Both the position numbers and the translations under genes were made by a program. The notes under the pieces are model-generated. The model saw only the letters and a list, made by a program, of their open reading frames with translations, did not search any database and was not told where the DNA came from. Shown in pieces: positions 39,673-44,118 of a stretch of 64,000 bases of DNA. The first letter of the stretch is position 1. The number at the start of each line of letters is the position of its first letter. The stretch is taken from assembly GCF_000485595.1 (NCBI RefSeq), contig NW_014577086.1, forward strand, positions 486,259-550,258, in the 5' to 3' direction. The DNA comes from Priapulus caudatus (lineage: Eukaryota > Priapulida > Priapulimorpha > Priapulimorphida > Priapulidae).

Positions 39673-40846
39673 TGTGTTGTGTGTGTGTGTGTGTGTGTGT
39701 GTTGTGTGTGTGTGTGTGTGTGTGTACGTGCGTACGTGGCGTGGCTGCGTGCGTGCGTGCCGTGCGTGCGTGCGTGCGTGCGGGTTTGTGGACATGTAAT
39801 AAAATACAGGATAGTGGTGTGGTGATTCAGACTTGAGCTTCGCTGTCTGATTGGGGGATAATGGCATATAGTCATCGGTGATTCCTTATTCAAGTTTATT
39901 CCATATGTGAATTCTATATGTGATATGAAGTTTACTAAACGGTTGCCTTGATTCGTTAGGTTTCCTGGGAGTCTGCTACCCTGGGATTCTGGTTTATGGA
40001 ATTAATTGAGCGCAACATGCAACTAACAACCTGGCTCGATCACGGCAGACCAAAATGTTTCTGGATGTCTGGTTTCTTTAACCCTCAGGTATATATAAAT
40101 AGAGAGAGGTTAGATTCGGCGCGTCTCCACGCTTGTAAGCGAGTCTTGTAAACATATAGAAGGCATAAGCGTTATGAAAAAAACCGAATGACTAAACGCA
40201 GCTTTCTTGCTTAAACGCGACAGTGATTGTAAGGCGTATCTTTTGTACACAGGGCTTCCTCACGGCCATGAGACAGGAGATCACCAGAGCTCATAAAGGC
40301 TGGTCTCTTGACAAGGTCGTTCTACAGAACGAGGTTACTAAGTGCATGCGAGAGGACATCACGGCGCCCCCGGCAGAAGGCAAATTACTCTCGTCTTCGT
40401 CGTCTTTCATACTCTCACTCCTGTCTAAACACGGCGGAGTTAGAAATTTTATCGCATGGTTTGGACACTCTGTGATATAAATGAAATGTATGCATAATTA
40501 TGTATGTAAGAAAAATATTTAAATAGGTAATGATAAATTTTTATTTTTGACAGGTGTTTACATCTCGGGTTTGCACCTAGATGGGGCCTCATGGGACCGC
40601 CGCTCTAGCAGGCTCGCCGAACCGATTCCCAAGGTTCTGTTCACGCCGATGCCCGTAGTGCGCATGTATGCAGACGTCGTCGACTCGACTACAGGCAGTC
40701 AGCAGTTCTACGAGTGCCCCGTCTACAAGAAGCCTAGTCGCACCGGCCTTAACTACATCGCCACGCTCGCGCTCAGCGCAGGAGGAATGTCACCCGATCA
40801 CTGGTGCCTGCGAGGCGTCGCGTTGCTGTGCGACGTGCACACATAG
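1..40846 (+). CDS. DNAH8: Axonemal dynein heavy chain (DNAH5/DNAH8 family), partial, multi-exon
   Basis: Outer dynein arm heavy chain of cilia and flagella, an AAA+ ATPase that moves along doublet microtubules. Joined exons give the AAA1 P-loop GPAGTGKT, Walker [14 protein letters not shown]2 [12 protein letters not shown]3 GEQGTAKT with [12 protein letters not shown]4 GVGGCGKR, a stalk with microtubule-binding domain, AAA5, AAA6 and a C-terminus ending [11 protein letters not shown]. The residues match the DNAH5/DNAH8 pair; the C-terminus (for example [15 protein letters not shown]) leans to DNAH8, and invertebrates usually have one gene for both. The tail and most of the linker are off the left edge. 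Two exons are inverted (1,296-1,928). The exons between stalk and AAA5 are found only on the minus strand (30.3-30.9 kb). The family call is firm from the sequence; the paralog choice is inference. Confidence 0.95.
181..353 (+). CDS. DNAH8: Dynein exon: end of linker, up to AAA1
   Basis: Open frame with [12 protein letters not shown] and [20 protein letters not shown], the conserved strand leading into AAA1. The 5' boundary follows AAAG at 177-180; the donor is gtaggt at 354. It ends two bases into an Arg codon, matched by the next exon. Confidence 0.88.
768..946 (+). CDS. DNAH8: Dynein exon: AAA1 P-loop
   Basis: Acceptor ATAG, donor gtatat. Encodes [15 protein letters not shown], then the Walker A motif GPAGTGKT and [19 protein letters not shown]1 is the main ATP hydrolysis site. 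The exon ends one base into a Gly codon that continues only in the inverted exon at 1,928. Confidence 0.95.
1296..1490 (-). CDS. DNAH8: Dynein exon on the wrong strand: AAA1 after Walker B
   Basis: The minus strand reads [31 protein letters not shown] and LCEEQLTKQ, the AAA1 sensor region. Acceptor tctcag, donor gtgatg, 195 bp in phase 0; it joins in frame to the plus-strand exon at 2,685. Confidence 0.93.
1524..1712. repeat. 27-bp tandem array copying a splice acceptor
   Basis: About seven units of 27 bp (ggttctgagacgcgttagac... pattern) lie in the intron between the two inverted exons. Read on minus, each unit contains tctcagAACC, the same bases as the true acceptor and first bases of the exon at 1,490. 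Confidence 0.85.
1741..1928 (-). CDS. DNAH8: Dynein exon on the wrong strand: AAA1 Walker B
   Basis: The minus strand reads [19 protein letters not shown] and ends PEFGFFLTM before gtacct. This is AAA1 Walker B (CFDEFNRI). Length 188 completes the split Gly codon and leaves phase 0, exactly what the plus-strand exon at 768-946 needs. The same gene is on plus on both sides, so the segment is inverted. Confidence 0.93.
2685..2819 (+). CDS. DNAH8: Dynein exon: AAA1-AAA2 connector
   Basis: Acceptor cggcag, donor gtataa, phase 0. Encodes [18 protein letters not shown] and [13 protein letters not shown], the conserved AAA1 C-terminal helices. Confidence 0.94.
2932..2979. repeat. Perfect 21-bp hairpin, 6-nt loop
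   Basis: caggagctaataatgacaaa at 2,932 is matched exactly by its reverse complement ending at 2,979. Intronic. Confidence 0.95.
3325..3432 (+). CDS. DNAH8: Dynein exon: start of AAA2
   Basis: Acceptor tgaag, donor gtatgc, phase 0. Encodes [20 protein letters not shown], a hallmark of the segment before the AAA2 P-loop. Confidence 0.93.
3659..3701. repeat. 20-bp hairpin, one mismatch
   Basis: tatcaagagcgtataaagaa pairs with ttctttatacgttcttgata, separated by three bases. Intronic. Confidence 0.93.
3931..4062 (+). CDS. DNAH8: Dynein exon: AAA2 P-loop
   Basis: Acceptor actag, donor gtggga. Encodes [20 protein letters not shown] followed by [15 protein letters not shown] is the AAA2 nucleotide-binding loop. 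Confidence 0.94.
4369..4536 (+). CDS. DNAH8: Dynein exon: AAA2
   Basis: Acceptor ttctag, donor gttcgt, 56 codons. Contains [19 protein letters not shown] and [16 protein letters not shown], highly conserved AAA2 sequence. Confidence 0.94.
4865..5030. repeat. Degenerate telomere-like CTAACCC repeats
   Basis: Many imperfect ctaaccct/cctaaccc units in the intron before the AAA2 Walker B exon. Confidence 0.6.
5063..5306 (+). CDS. DNAH8: Dynein exon: AAA2 Walker B and sensor
   Basis: Acceptor cgtcag, donor gtccgc. Contains [36 protein letters not shown] and [18 protein letters not shown]. The residue after VSR is Asn where most dyneins have Met. Confidence 0.94.
5814..5926 (+). CDS. DNAH8: Dynein exon: AAA2-AAA3 linker
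   Basis: Acceptor ttctag, donor gtaagc. Encodes [20 protein letters not shown] and [10 protein letters not shown]; the phase matches both neighbours. Confidence 0.88.
6251..6421 (+). CDS. DNAH8: Dynein exon: AAA2-AAA3 region
   Basis: Acceptor ccaccag, donor gtacat, 57 codons. Encodes [20 protein letters not shown] and [20 protein letters not shown]. Confidence 0.92.
6673..6795 (+). CDS. DNAH8: Dynein exon before AAA3
   Basis: Acceptor atcgcag, donor gtgatg. Encodes [20 protein letters not shown] and [15 protein letters not shown], matching the family segment ahead of AAA3. Confidence 0.88.
6928..7012. repeat. Tetranucleotide microsatellite
   Basis: (TGCA), (CGCA), (CGTA) and (CATA) runs in a dynein intron. 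Confidence 0.9.
7187..7319 (+). CDS. DNAH8: Dynein exon: AAA3 start
   Basis: Acceptor ttgcag, donor gtacgt. Contains [19 protein letters not shown] and GKAVLLIG, leading directly into the AAA3 P-loop in the next exon. Confidence 0.93.
7535..7653 (+). CDS. DNAH8: Dynein exon: AAA3 P-loop
   Basis: Acceptor tctcag, donor gtagcc. Starts with GEQGTAKTV, the AAA3 Walker A, and ends [13 protein letters not shown]. Confidence 0.94.
7848..7970 (+). CDS. DNAH8: Dynein exon: AAA3 Walker B
   Basis: Acceptor ttgtag, donor gtgcgt. Encodes [18 protein letters not shown] and [24 protein letters not shown] is the AAA3 Walker B. Confidence 0.95.
8205..8322 (+). CDS. DNAH8: Dynein exon: AAA3
   Basis: Acceptor gattag, donor gtacgt. 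Encodes [20 protein letters not shown] and [11 protein letters not shown]. Confidence 0.94.
8426..8670. repeat. CAG/CAA trinucleotide repeat in dynein intron
   Basis: Long imperfect run of (CAG), (CAA) and related triplets. It creates open frames on both strands full of Ala, Ser or Thr, but lies between two phase-matched dynein exons and is intronic. Confidence 0.85.
8759..8883 (+). CDS. DNAH8: Dynein exon: AAA3 sensor region
   Basis: Acceptor taacag, donor gtacgc. Encodes [20 protein letters not shown] and [20 protein letters not shown], classic AAA3 sequence. Confidence 0.95.
9156..9308 (+). CDS. DNAH8: Dynein exon: AAA3 C-terminal part
   Basis: Acceptor tttcag, donor gtaatt, 51 codons. 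Contains [20 protein letters not shown], a dynein signature. Confidence 0.95.
10034..10174 (+). CDS. DNAH8: Dynein exon: AAA3-AAA4, likely GC donor
   Basis: Acceptor taacag. Encodes [20 protein letters not shown] and ends AQQE. The next exon needs phase 0. Ending at GAG with a gcacgt donor (10,175) gives an open join, while the GT four bases on gives an immediate stop. A GC-AG intron is inferred. Confidence 0.85.
10546..10639 (+). CDS. DNAH8: Dynein exon before AAA4
   Basis: Acceptor attacag, donor gtttgt. Encodes [20 protein letters not shown] and [12 protein letters not shown], the family motif FVDFLRxxPEPTG. Confidence 0.88.
10665..10711. repeat. TA dinucleotide repeat
   Basis: About 46 bases of (TA) just after the exon ending at 10,639. 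Confidence 0.95.
11059..11207 (+). CDS. DNAH8: Dynein exon: AAA4 start
   Basis: Acceptor gtgcag, donor gtacgt. Encodes [18 protein letters not shown] and [12 protein letters not shown]. Confidence 0.94.
11548..11702 (+). CDS. DNAH8: Dynein exon: AAA4 P-loop (variant)
   Basis: Acceptor ttgtag, donor gtgaaa. Encodes [20 protein letters not shown] then [19 protein letters not shown]. The family norm is GVGGSGKQSL, so the residues around the invariant GK differ. Confidence 0.95.
12143..12296 (+). CDS. DNAH8: Dynein exon: AAA4
   Basis: Acceptor atttag, donor gtatga. Encodes [20 protein letters not shown] and [16 protein letters not shown], with the AAA4 Walker B strand between. Confidence 0.94.
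12684..12848 (+). CDS. DNAH8: Dynein exon: AAA4 sensor region
   Basis: Acceptor ttacag, donor gtgaga, 55 codons. Encodes [19 protein letters not shown] and [10 protein letters not shown]. Confidence 0.95.
13038..13109. repeat. 29-bp imperfect hairpin
   Basis: The arm at 13,038-13,066 pairs with 13,080-13,109 with two mismatches and one indel, loop about 13 bases. Intronic. Confidence 0.92.
13279..13467 (+). CDS. DNAH8: Dynein exon: end of AAA4
   Basis: Acceptor ggacag, donor gtgttg, 63 codons. Contains [20 protein letters not shown] and [12 protein letters not shown], one of the best conserved dynein blocks. Confidence 0.96.
13480..13965. repeat. Compound TG/TGCG and TA microsatellite
   Basis: Nearly 500 bp of (TGCG), (TG) and an internal (TA) run in a dynein intron. 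It produces long Cys/Val/Arg-rich and His/Thr-rich frames that are artefacts. Confidence 0.9.
14201..14357 (+). CDS. DNAH8: Dynein exon: start of stalk coiled coil 1
   Basis: Acceptor gctcag, donor gtacgt. Encodes [20 protein letters not shown] and [12 protein letters not shown], the start of the antiparallel stalk. Confidence 0.95.
14957..15060 (+). CDS. DNAH8: Dynein exon: stalk coiled coil 1
   Basis: Acceptor ttacag, donor gtatag. Encodes [20 protein letters not shown], a heptad-rich helix in frame with both neighbours. Confidence 0.93.
15327..15471. repeat. Tandem duplication including a splice acceptor
   Basis: About 70-77 bp starting gggcgcc is repeated twice. Each copy holds attgcttctcgttacag and the first 24 exon bases. 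Only the second copy continues into the open exon; the first reaches TAA after a few codons. Confidence 0.92.
15448..15549 (+). CDS. DNAH8: Dynein exon: stalk coiled coil 1
   Basis: Acceptor gttacag (second of two copies), donor gtaagt. Encodes [20 protein letters not shown] and [12 protein letters not shown]. Confidence 0.94.
16035..16205 (+). CDS. DNAH8: Dynein exon: stalk tip, start of microtubule-binding domain
   Basis: Acceptor atgatag, donor gtgcgt, 57 codons. Encodes [20 protein letters not shown] and [18 protein letters not shown]. Confidence 0.95.
16449..16568 (+). CDS. DNAH8: Dynein exon: microtubule-binding domain
   Basis: Acceptor actgtag, donor gtattc, 40 codons. Encodes [20 protein letters not shown] and NFPK, typical of the microtubule-binding domain. 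Confidence 0.94.
17078..17245 (+). CDS. DNAH8: Dynein exon: microtubule-binding domain exit
   Basis: Acceptor tgtaag, donor gtatag, 56 codons. Encodes [15 protein letters not shown] and [15 protein letters not shown]. Confidence 0.95.
17444..17570. repeat. CA/CGCA and AT microsatellites
   Basis: Runs of (CA), (CGCA) and (TA) in a dynein intron. Confidence 0.85.
17854..17991 (+). CDS. DNAH8: Dynein exon: stalk coiled coil 2
   Basis: Acceptor ttgcag, donor gttcgt, 46 codons. Encodes [20 protein letters not shown] and [11 protein letters not shown], the return helix of the stalk. Confidence 0.94.
18463..18575 (+). CDS. DNAH8: Dynein exon: stalk base, last plus-strand exon before the gap
   Basis: Acceptor ttttag, donor gtacgt. 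Encodes [20 protein letters not shown] and RWTESSGTF, ending two bases into an Arg codon. The matching continuation (G ATG AAG...) is on the minus strand at 30,915. Confidence 0.94.
18670..18807. repeat. 28-bp tandem repeat beside the gap
   Basis: Five near-identical 28-bp units (gataattgcaactatgcagt...), about 140 bp before the run of N. Confidence 0.93.
18907..18944. repeat. 38-bp inverted repeat arm at the gap edge
   Basis: Perfect reverse complement of 31,198-31,235. It ends one base before the N run; the similarity decays beyond it. Confidence 0.95.
18946..19175. other. Assembly gap (230 N)
   Basis: An unbroken run of N. It lies between the last stalk exon and the inverted noisy arm. 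Confidence 1.
30300..30425 (-). CDS. DNAH8: Probable dynein AAA5 exon fragment, inverted and noisy
   Basis: Across frames the minus strand resembles the family segment ISEWxLQGLPxDEIS, which lies just before the RYPLLIDPQ exon. Indels break it, so the edges are approximate. This is inference from similarity and position. Confidence 0.45.
30773..30915 (-). CDS. DNAH8: Dynein neck exon, only copy, inverted, frameshifted
   Basis: The minus strand opens [14 protein letters not shown] after acceptor cgcacag, the entry to AAA5, and continues the split Arg codon left at 18,575. In other frames it still reads like the family segment after TGF/SYAGPFN, so about two single-base losses interrupt it. 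Donor gtgtgc. It belongs between 18,575 and 31,276 of the gene but lies reversed. Confidence 0.8.
31276..31351 (+). CDS. DNAH8: Dynein exon: AAA5
   Basis: Acceptor acgcag, donor gtatga. Encodes [20 protein letters not shown], a dynein signature, starting with the last base of a split Arg codon. The frame upstream (31,197-31,275) is not family-like. Confidence 0.92.
31876..32031 (+). CDS. DNAH8: Dynein exon: AAA5 Walker B
   Basis: Acceptor ctctag, donor gtacac, 52 codons. Encodes [20 protein letters not shown] and [13 protein letters not shown] degraded partner lies inverted near 28.8 kb. Confidence 0.95.
32487..32669 (+). CDS. DNAH8: Dynein exon: AAA5
   Basis: Acceptor tttag, donor gtttgt, 61 codons. 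Encodes [33 protein letters not shown] and ILTEKQ. Confidence 0.96.
32780..32868 (+). CDS. DNAH8: Dynein exon: AAA5 C-terminal helices (buttress)
   Basis: Acceptor aacag, donor gtgggc. Encodes [20 protein letters not shown] and [10 protein letters not shown], the coiled-coil buttress region. Confidence 0.93.
33080..33234 (+). CDS. DNAH8: Dynein exon: AAA5-AAA6
   Basis: Acceptor ccgcag, donor gtaagg. Encodes [20 protein letters not shown] and [20 protein letters not shown]. Confidence 0.95.
33434..33612 (+). CDS. DNAH8: Dynein exon: AAA6 start
   Basis: Acceptor ccgtag, donor gtaagt. Encodes [19 protein letters not shown] and [17 protein letters not shown], highly conserved. Confidence 0.96.
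33847..33973 (+). CDS. DNAH8: Dynein exon: AAA6
   Basis: Acceptor atgcag, donor gtacgg. Encodes [20 protein letters not shown] and FQTFIK. Confidence 0.95.
34170..34291 (+). CDS. DNAH8: Dynein exon: AAA6
   Basis: Acceptor ttatag, donor gtatga. Encodes [17 protein letters not shown] and [19 protein letters not shown]. Confidence 0.95.
34690..34935. repeat. Pentanucleotide-like CGTAA/CGTAG array
   Basis: Degenerate 5-bp units in a dynein intron. A related run near 25.5-25.7 kb is its inverted noisy counterpart. Confidence 0.8.
35050..35235 (+). CDS. DNAH8: Dynein exon: AAA6
   Basis: Acceptor cggtag, donor gtagcg, 62 codons. Encodes [20 protein letters not shown] and [20 protein letters not shown]. 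Confidence 0.96.
35730..35775. repeat. TA dinucleotide repeat
   Basis: Simple (TA) run, preceded by copies of a gttt(g)cgacgcgtgtacaca unit of roughly 60 bp. Confidence 0.9.
36021..36156 (+). CDS. DNAH8: Dynein exon: AAA6
   Basis: Acceptor gcacag, donor gtacgc. Encodes [20 protein letters not shown] and [20 protein letters not shown]. Confidence 0.95.
36421..36560 (+). CDS. DNAH8: Dynein exon: AAA6 sensor region
   Basis: Acceptor gattag, donor gtaata. Encodes [18 protein letters not shown] and [20 protein letters not shown]. Confidence 0.96.
36826..36990 (+). CDS. DNAH8: Dynein exon: AAA6/C-terminal
   Basis: Acceptor ttgaag, donor gtttga, 55 codons. Encodes [20 protein letters not shown] and [13 protein letters not shown]. 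Confidence 0.94.
37311..37505 (+). CDS. DNAH8: Dynein exon: C-terminal domain
   Basis: Acceptor ttccag, donor gtgagt, 65 codons. Encodes [20 protein letters not shown] and [16 protein letters not shown]. Confidence 0.97.
37912..38062 (+). CDS. DNAH8: Dynein exon: C-terminal domain
   Basis: Acceptor ttacag, donor gtgtgt. Encodes [20 protein letters not shown] and [13 protein letters not shown]. Confidence 0.97.
38467..38578 (+). CDS. DNAH8: Dynein exon: C-terminal domain
   Basis: Acceptor tttcag, donor gtatgt. Encodes [20 protein letters not shown]; both edges fit the neighbours' phases. Confidence 0.94.
38797..38953 (+). CDS. DNAH8: Dynein exon: C-terminal domain
   Basis: Acceptor tttcag, donor gtaagt. 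Encodes [20 protein letters not shown] and [11 protein letters not shown]. Confidence 0.94.
39263..39475 (+). CDS. DNAH8: Dynein exon: C-terminal domain
   Basis: Acceptor gctcag, donor gtgagt, 71 codons. Encodes [20 protein letters not shown] and [20 protein letters not shown]. Confidence 0.96.
39633..39785. repeat. TA, TG and CGTG microsatellites
   Basis: Compound simple repeat in a dynein intron. It matches the TG repeat at the outer end of the inverted arm (19,176-19,215, reversed). Confidence 0.88.
39960..40088 (+). CDS. DNAH8: Dynein exon: C-terminal domain
   Basis: Acceptor cgttag, donor gtatat, 43 codons. Encodes [20 protein letters not shown] and [10 protein letters not shown]. Confidence 0.96.
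40253..40379 (+). CDS. DNAH8: Dynein exon: C-terminal domain, GC donor
   Basis: Acceptor acacag. Encodes [20 protein letters not shown] and [10 protein letters not shown]. The Gly codon is completed by the next exon, so the intron must start gcaaat: a GC-AG intron. Confidence 0.93.
40554..40846 (+). CDS. DNAH8: Dynein last exon, stop codon
   Basis: Acceptor gacag, stop TAG at 40,844. Encodes [34 protein letters not shown] and [15 protein letters not shown], the dynein C-terminus. Confidence 0.97.
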
Positions 40847-41250
40847 ACCGTGCTGCCACCTGCTTTCTAATAATAATGAAAGTCTAGATGTTATCTGTTT
40901 TTTTTTAACTCAATGGTAGTGTTCTAGCAATCGCGTGATGATGTGTTCTTGCATATCTATGTGAAGCATTCTGCACAGAGGCTCTACATGTACTACGAAT
41001 CTCGATCATGTGGACGATTAACTCAAATCTCATGTACAGTTTAGTTGATATCTATTGACTGGGAACGAACCTTCTATGGGCCGCTCGAGTTGCGTGTTTT
41101 AAACTTATCCAACTGTGATGGCCAAGATGTTACTAAATTTTGGGTTTGGAAAGGTTCTATGGAATTATCAAAAACCCCTCCCCCCCCCACACACACACAC
41201 TCCGCCTAAAGATACTTTCAATGAAACTAAAACGAAATGTATATATAAGA

Positions 41251-41256
41251 AATAAA
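41251..41256 (+). terminator. Candidate poly(A) signal of the dynein gene
   Basis: AATAAA about 405 bases after the stop. No other gene lies between. Confidence 0.5.
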
Positions 41257-41635
41257 GCTGGTTTTACCTGTATTCGGTAAAACAAAATCCAACGTTTTAA
41301 TTGTCTACATATATACAGATGTCTACATGTTTTAATCGGTGCAACGAAAACTAGCCCCCTTTTCCCTGCATAAGATTTATCAAGGATGACGCCATGCTGG
41401 TGTTACCCGGGGTCGGGTGGCTGGATCTGCAAGGATGGAGAAGGCGTAAATGATAAATTCAGACGACGAAATCCGGAAACGAAAAGGGCTTATTGCCACA
41501 AAATGGCGAAATGCGATGAACCTATCCAAGAATGCACCGCGCCGCGCGAGACTATTGTCTTTACCACATTAAGACAATAGGCTGTTCCACATTTTGAGTG
41601 ACCCCTGTTTTTTCCAAAATTTCTATTACGTCACA
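41257..41635. other. Possible 3' LTR of the retroelement, otherwise nothing seen
   Basis: No gene recognised. Read on minus it follows a purine tract and begins TGTGACGTAA, as an LTR should, but no second LTR copy exists here to confirm it or set its end. A 64-codon plus frame (41,386) matches nothing I know. Confidence 0.3.
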
Positions 41636-41651
41636 CCCCCCCCCTTTTAAA
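41636..41651 (-). other. Candidate polypurine tract
   Basis: On minus, a run of A then G immediately before TGTGACG: the usual primer site for plus-strand DNA, placed just before a 3' LTR. Confidence 0.45.
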
Positions 41652-42481
41652 AATGTCGTCCCAGACATTGAGCAACACCAAGGACACCCAAGTTCACATG
41701 ATCATCTCTCAGCCACGCATATGCACAAGTTAGAAGCTAAGGTAAACACCTACAGTCTAAGAATTTCCCATTCTTTAGACCAGACAGTAGAACATGATGC
41801 TCAAGTGGCCATCCTGAACATGTATTTGTCAACAAGACAACTGCTATGCTTCCAACAATGCTTCCCCAAGGAATAACGTAGAAAAGTGTGTTGCGACTTC
41901 AATGTCTCAAGGTGATGTCTACTCAACATACAGACTCCTTGCAGTTTGGATCAAAACAGTTACCTCCACCATGGAACTCAAAGAATGAGCTAGTTCTTCC
42001 ATCAACCAAGTAAGTAACGCAAATATGAAGACAACCTTTGTCTCCAACACTTGAAAAAATAACGTAAATCTCCTGTCTAACTAGGGTTATTCTCTAAAAT
42101 TGCGGGAAAGTAAACCGTCTTCCTGTCCTCATCTCCCAATCGCAATACCGTCTAGTAACCTGTCTGTCCCAAAGGCGGAGGTCCCAGATAAGGGTTGTGG
42201 CCATACACCATCTGATTGTTCCAAGGCCAATACATTGGAGGATAAGGAGGTCCCACACCTTGCACTGGCCAGACCTGTGGTTGCTGATAAGACGGATTCC
42301 CCAGCCCATCGTACGTCAGATCCTGGGCGGTCTCCGTGTTCTCTGTCGTCTCACCACATCTCGTCCCTCCAACTCACCGGAGTCCTTCGATTCCGCGGAT
42401 TCTAGAAGCTGATCCTCTGTGGTTCCACTGTCCCCAGATTGTCCTTCTGGAGGAATTTCTGCAACCTCTCCCTCTGGCGTT

Positions 42482-43918
42482 TTATTCTGTCTCCGGCCTG
42501 TCCTGGGCAGCTTCCATATCCTGTCGAACCTTTGTCTCCAGACTGACTTCTGTCCCAGGCTGTGGATTAAACCAAATCTCTATAGCCTCACTTGAGTCAC
42601 TGTCCAACTCCCCCAAACCTTGTCCTACTGGTCTCTTGTCTTTCTGTGCTGATCGATTACCATCTGACTCCCGTCTAGTCCGTCGTCTCTTTGGTTTAGT
42701 CACCTCCTTCTCGACTTTGTCCACTGGTAGCCCATCACACTGAAACAAAAGGTTCCTATGGAGGACACGAGTACATCCGACTCCACTTCCTGGCCTAACT
42801 TCATAAACGAGCGCGTCATCGGAGATTCTCTTCACCACCACATGAATCTTCTCTTCCCAATAGTATCTTAGTTTTCCCGGTCCTTCTCCCTCCAACAGGT
42901 TCTGTACTAAAACCCTGTCTCCAGTTTGCAATGCTTAACTCCTGAACCCCTTGTCATACTGCCGTTTTGACTTGTCTGTCGCCTTTGACAAATTATCTTG
43001 TGCCATCCTATACGCCTCCTGCATCCCTTCTAGCCACTGTTCAGCCGTCCCTCTACCCTGGCAGTCCAAACCAAATACCAAATCGACGGATAACCTTGGC
43101 GAACGATTGTACAGCAACCTAAAAGGAGAAAATCCTGTTGCCTCGTGTCTGATGCAATTGTAAGCGTGGACCAACCGATTAATCTGAGCATTCCAGTCTG
43201 CTTTCTGCTTCTTGACTAACGTCCTGAGCATCCCCAACAAGGTTCGAGTCATTCTTTTACATTTACCATTCCCCTCGGGTGGTAGGGCGTCGTCCTTGAG
43301 TGAGCCACTCAACACTTCTGTTACAGTTTGGTAAAGAGAGCATTTTCAAACTCCCCATCTTGGTCATGGTGAATCCTAGCAGGACAACCAAATCTTAGAA
43401 TAAAGTTGTTAAACATTTTGTCCGCTGCAGTATTTCCGGCCTTGTTGCGAGTAGGATATGCCTAGGCAAACCGAGTAAAATGGTCAATGACCACTAGGAT
43501 GTACTCAAAACCTGCCTTAGCTTTTTTCAGGTGAAAAAAGTCTATACGAACCAACTCAAGTGGAAATGTGGCTTTGATGGGTTTCAGCTCGGCCCATGTG
43601 TTTTACATGCGGCTGCTTGTCTTTCAGACACCTACAGACTTTGGTGACGTAGTTTGTTACATCCCGCGCCATCTCAGGCCAGTGAAATCGATCCCGTATC
43701 AGGCTTATGACTCTCTCTGGTCCAGGGTGTCCCATATTTTCATGCAGTTTCTGTAACACCAATTTTCGATATTGAGGTGGAATACATAACTGAGTGACCT
43801 TGGATCCGTCCGCCAAGTTACACGTTTGCTGTGAAATCCCGTCCTCGTCTTGCTTCAAGGGACTCCAGTCACGCAACCAAGTCCGGTCCAGTGGCGATTC
43901 CTGCCTCAACTGTCTCAC
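42482..43918 (-). pseudogene. Integrase relic
   Basis: The minus strand has KLHENMGHPGPERVISLIRD and VCRCLKDKQPH (HHCC finger), a stop-interrupted catalytic core at 43,320-43,560, NRLVHAYNCIRHEATGFSPF and a C-terminal domain GDRVLVQNLLEGEGPGKLR ending in a basic, acidic tail. Confidence 0.9.
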
Positions 43919-44118
43919 TGTAGGTTGGATTCTTTCTATGCACCATTCTTTGACTTTCTTCAGAGTTGGGTCCGCATCCTGGGCCTACTTGATGTCCCCC
44001 TTGCTTAAAGAATCAATTGGCGCCATACTCATCTCCGTCCCCTCAGTCACCGGCAGAAATTGGCAACTCACCCGGCCAGGTCAACAATTCCCGGTCCACC
44101 CTTTATGGCTCTCACATG

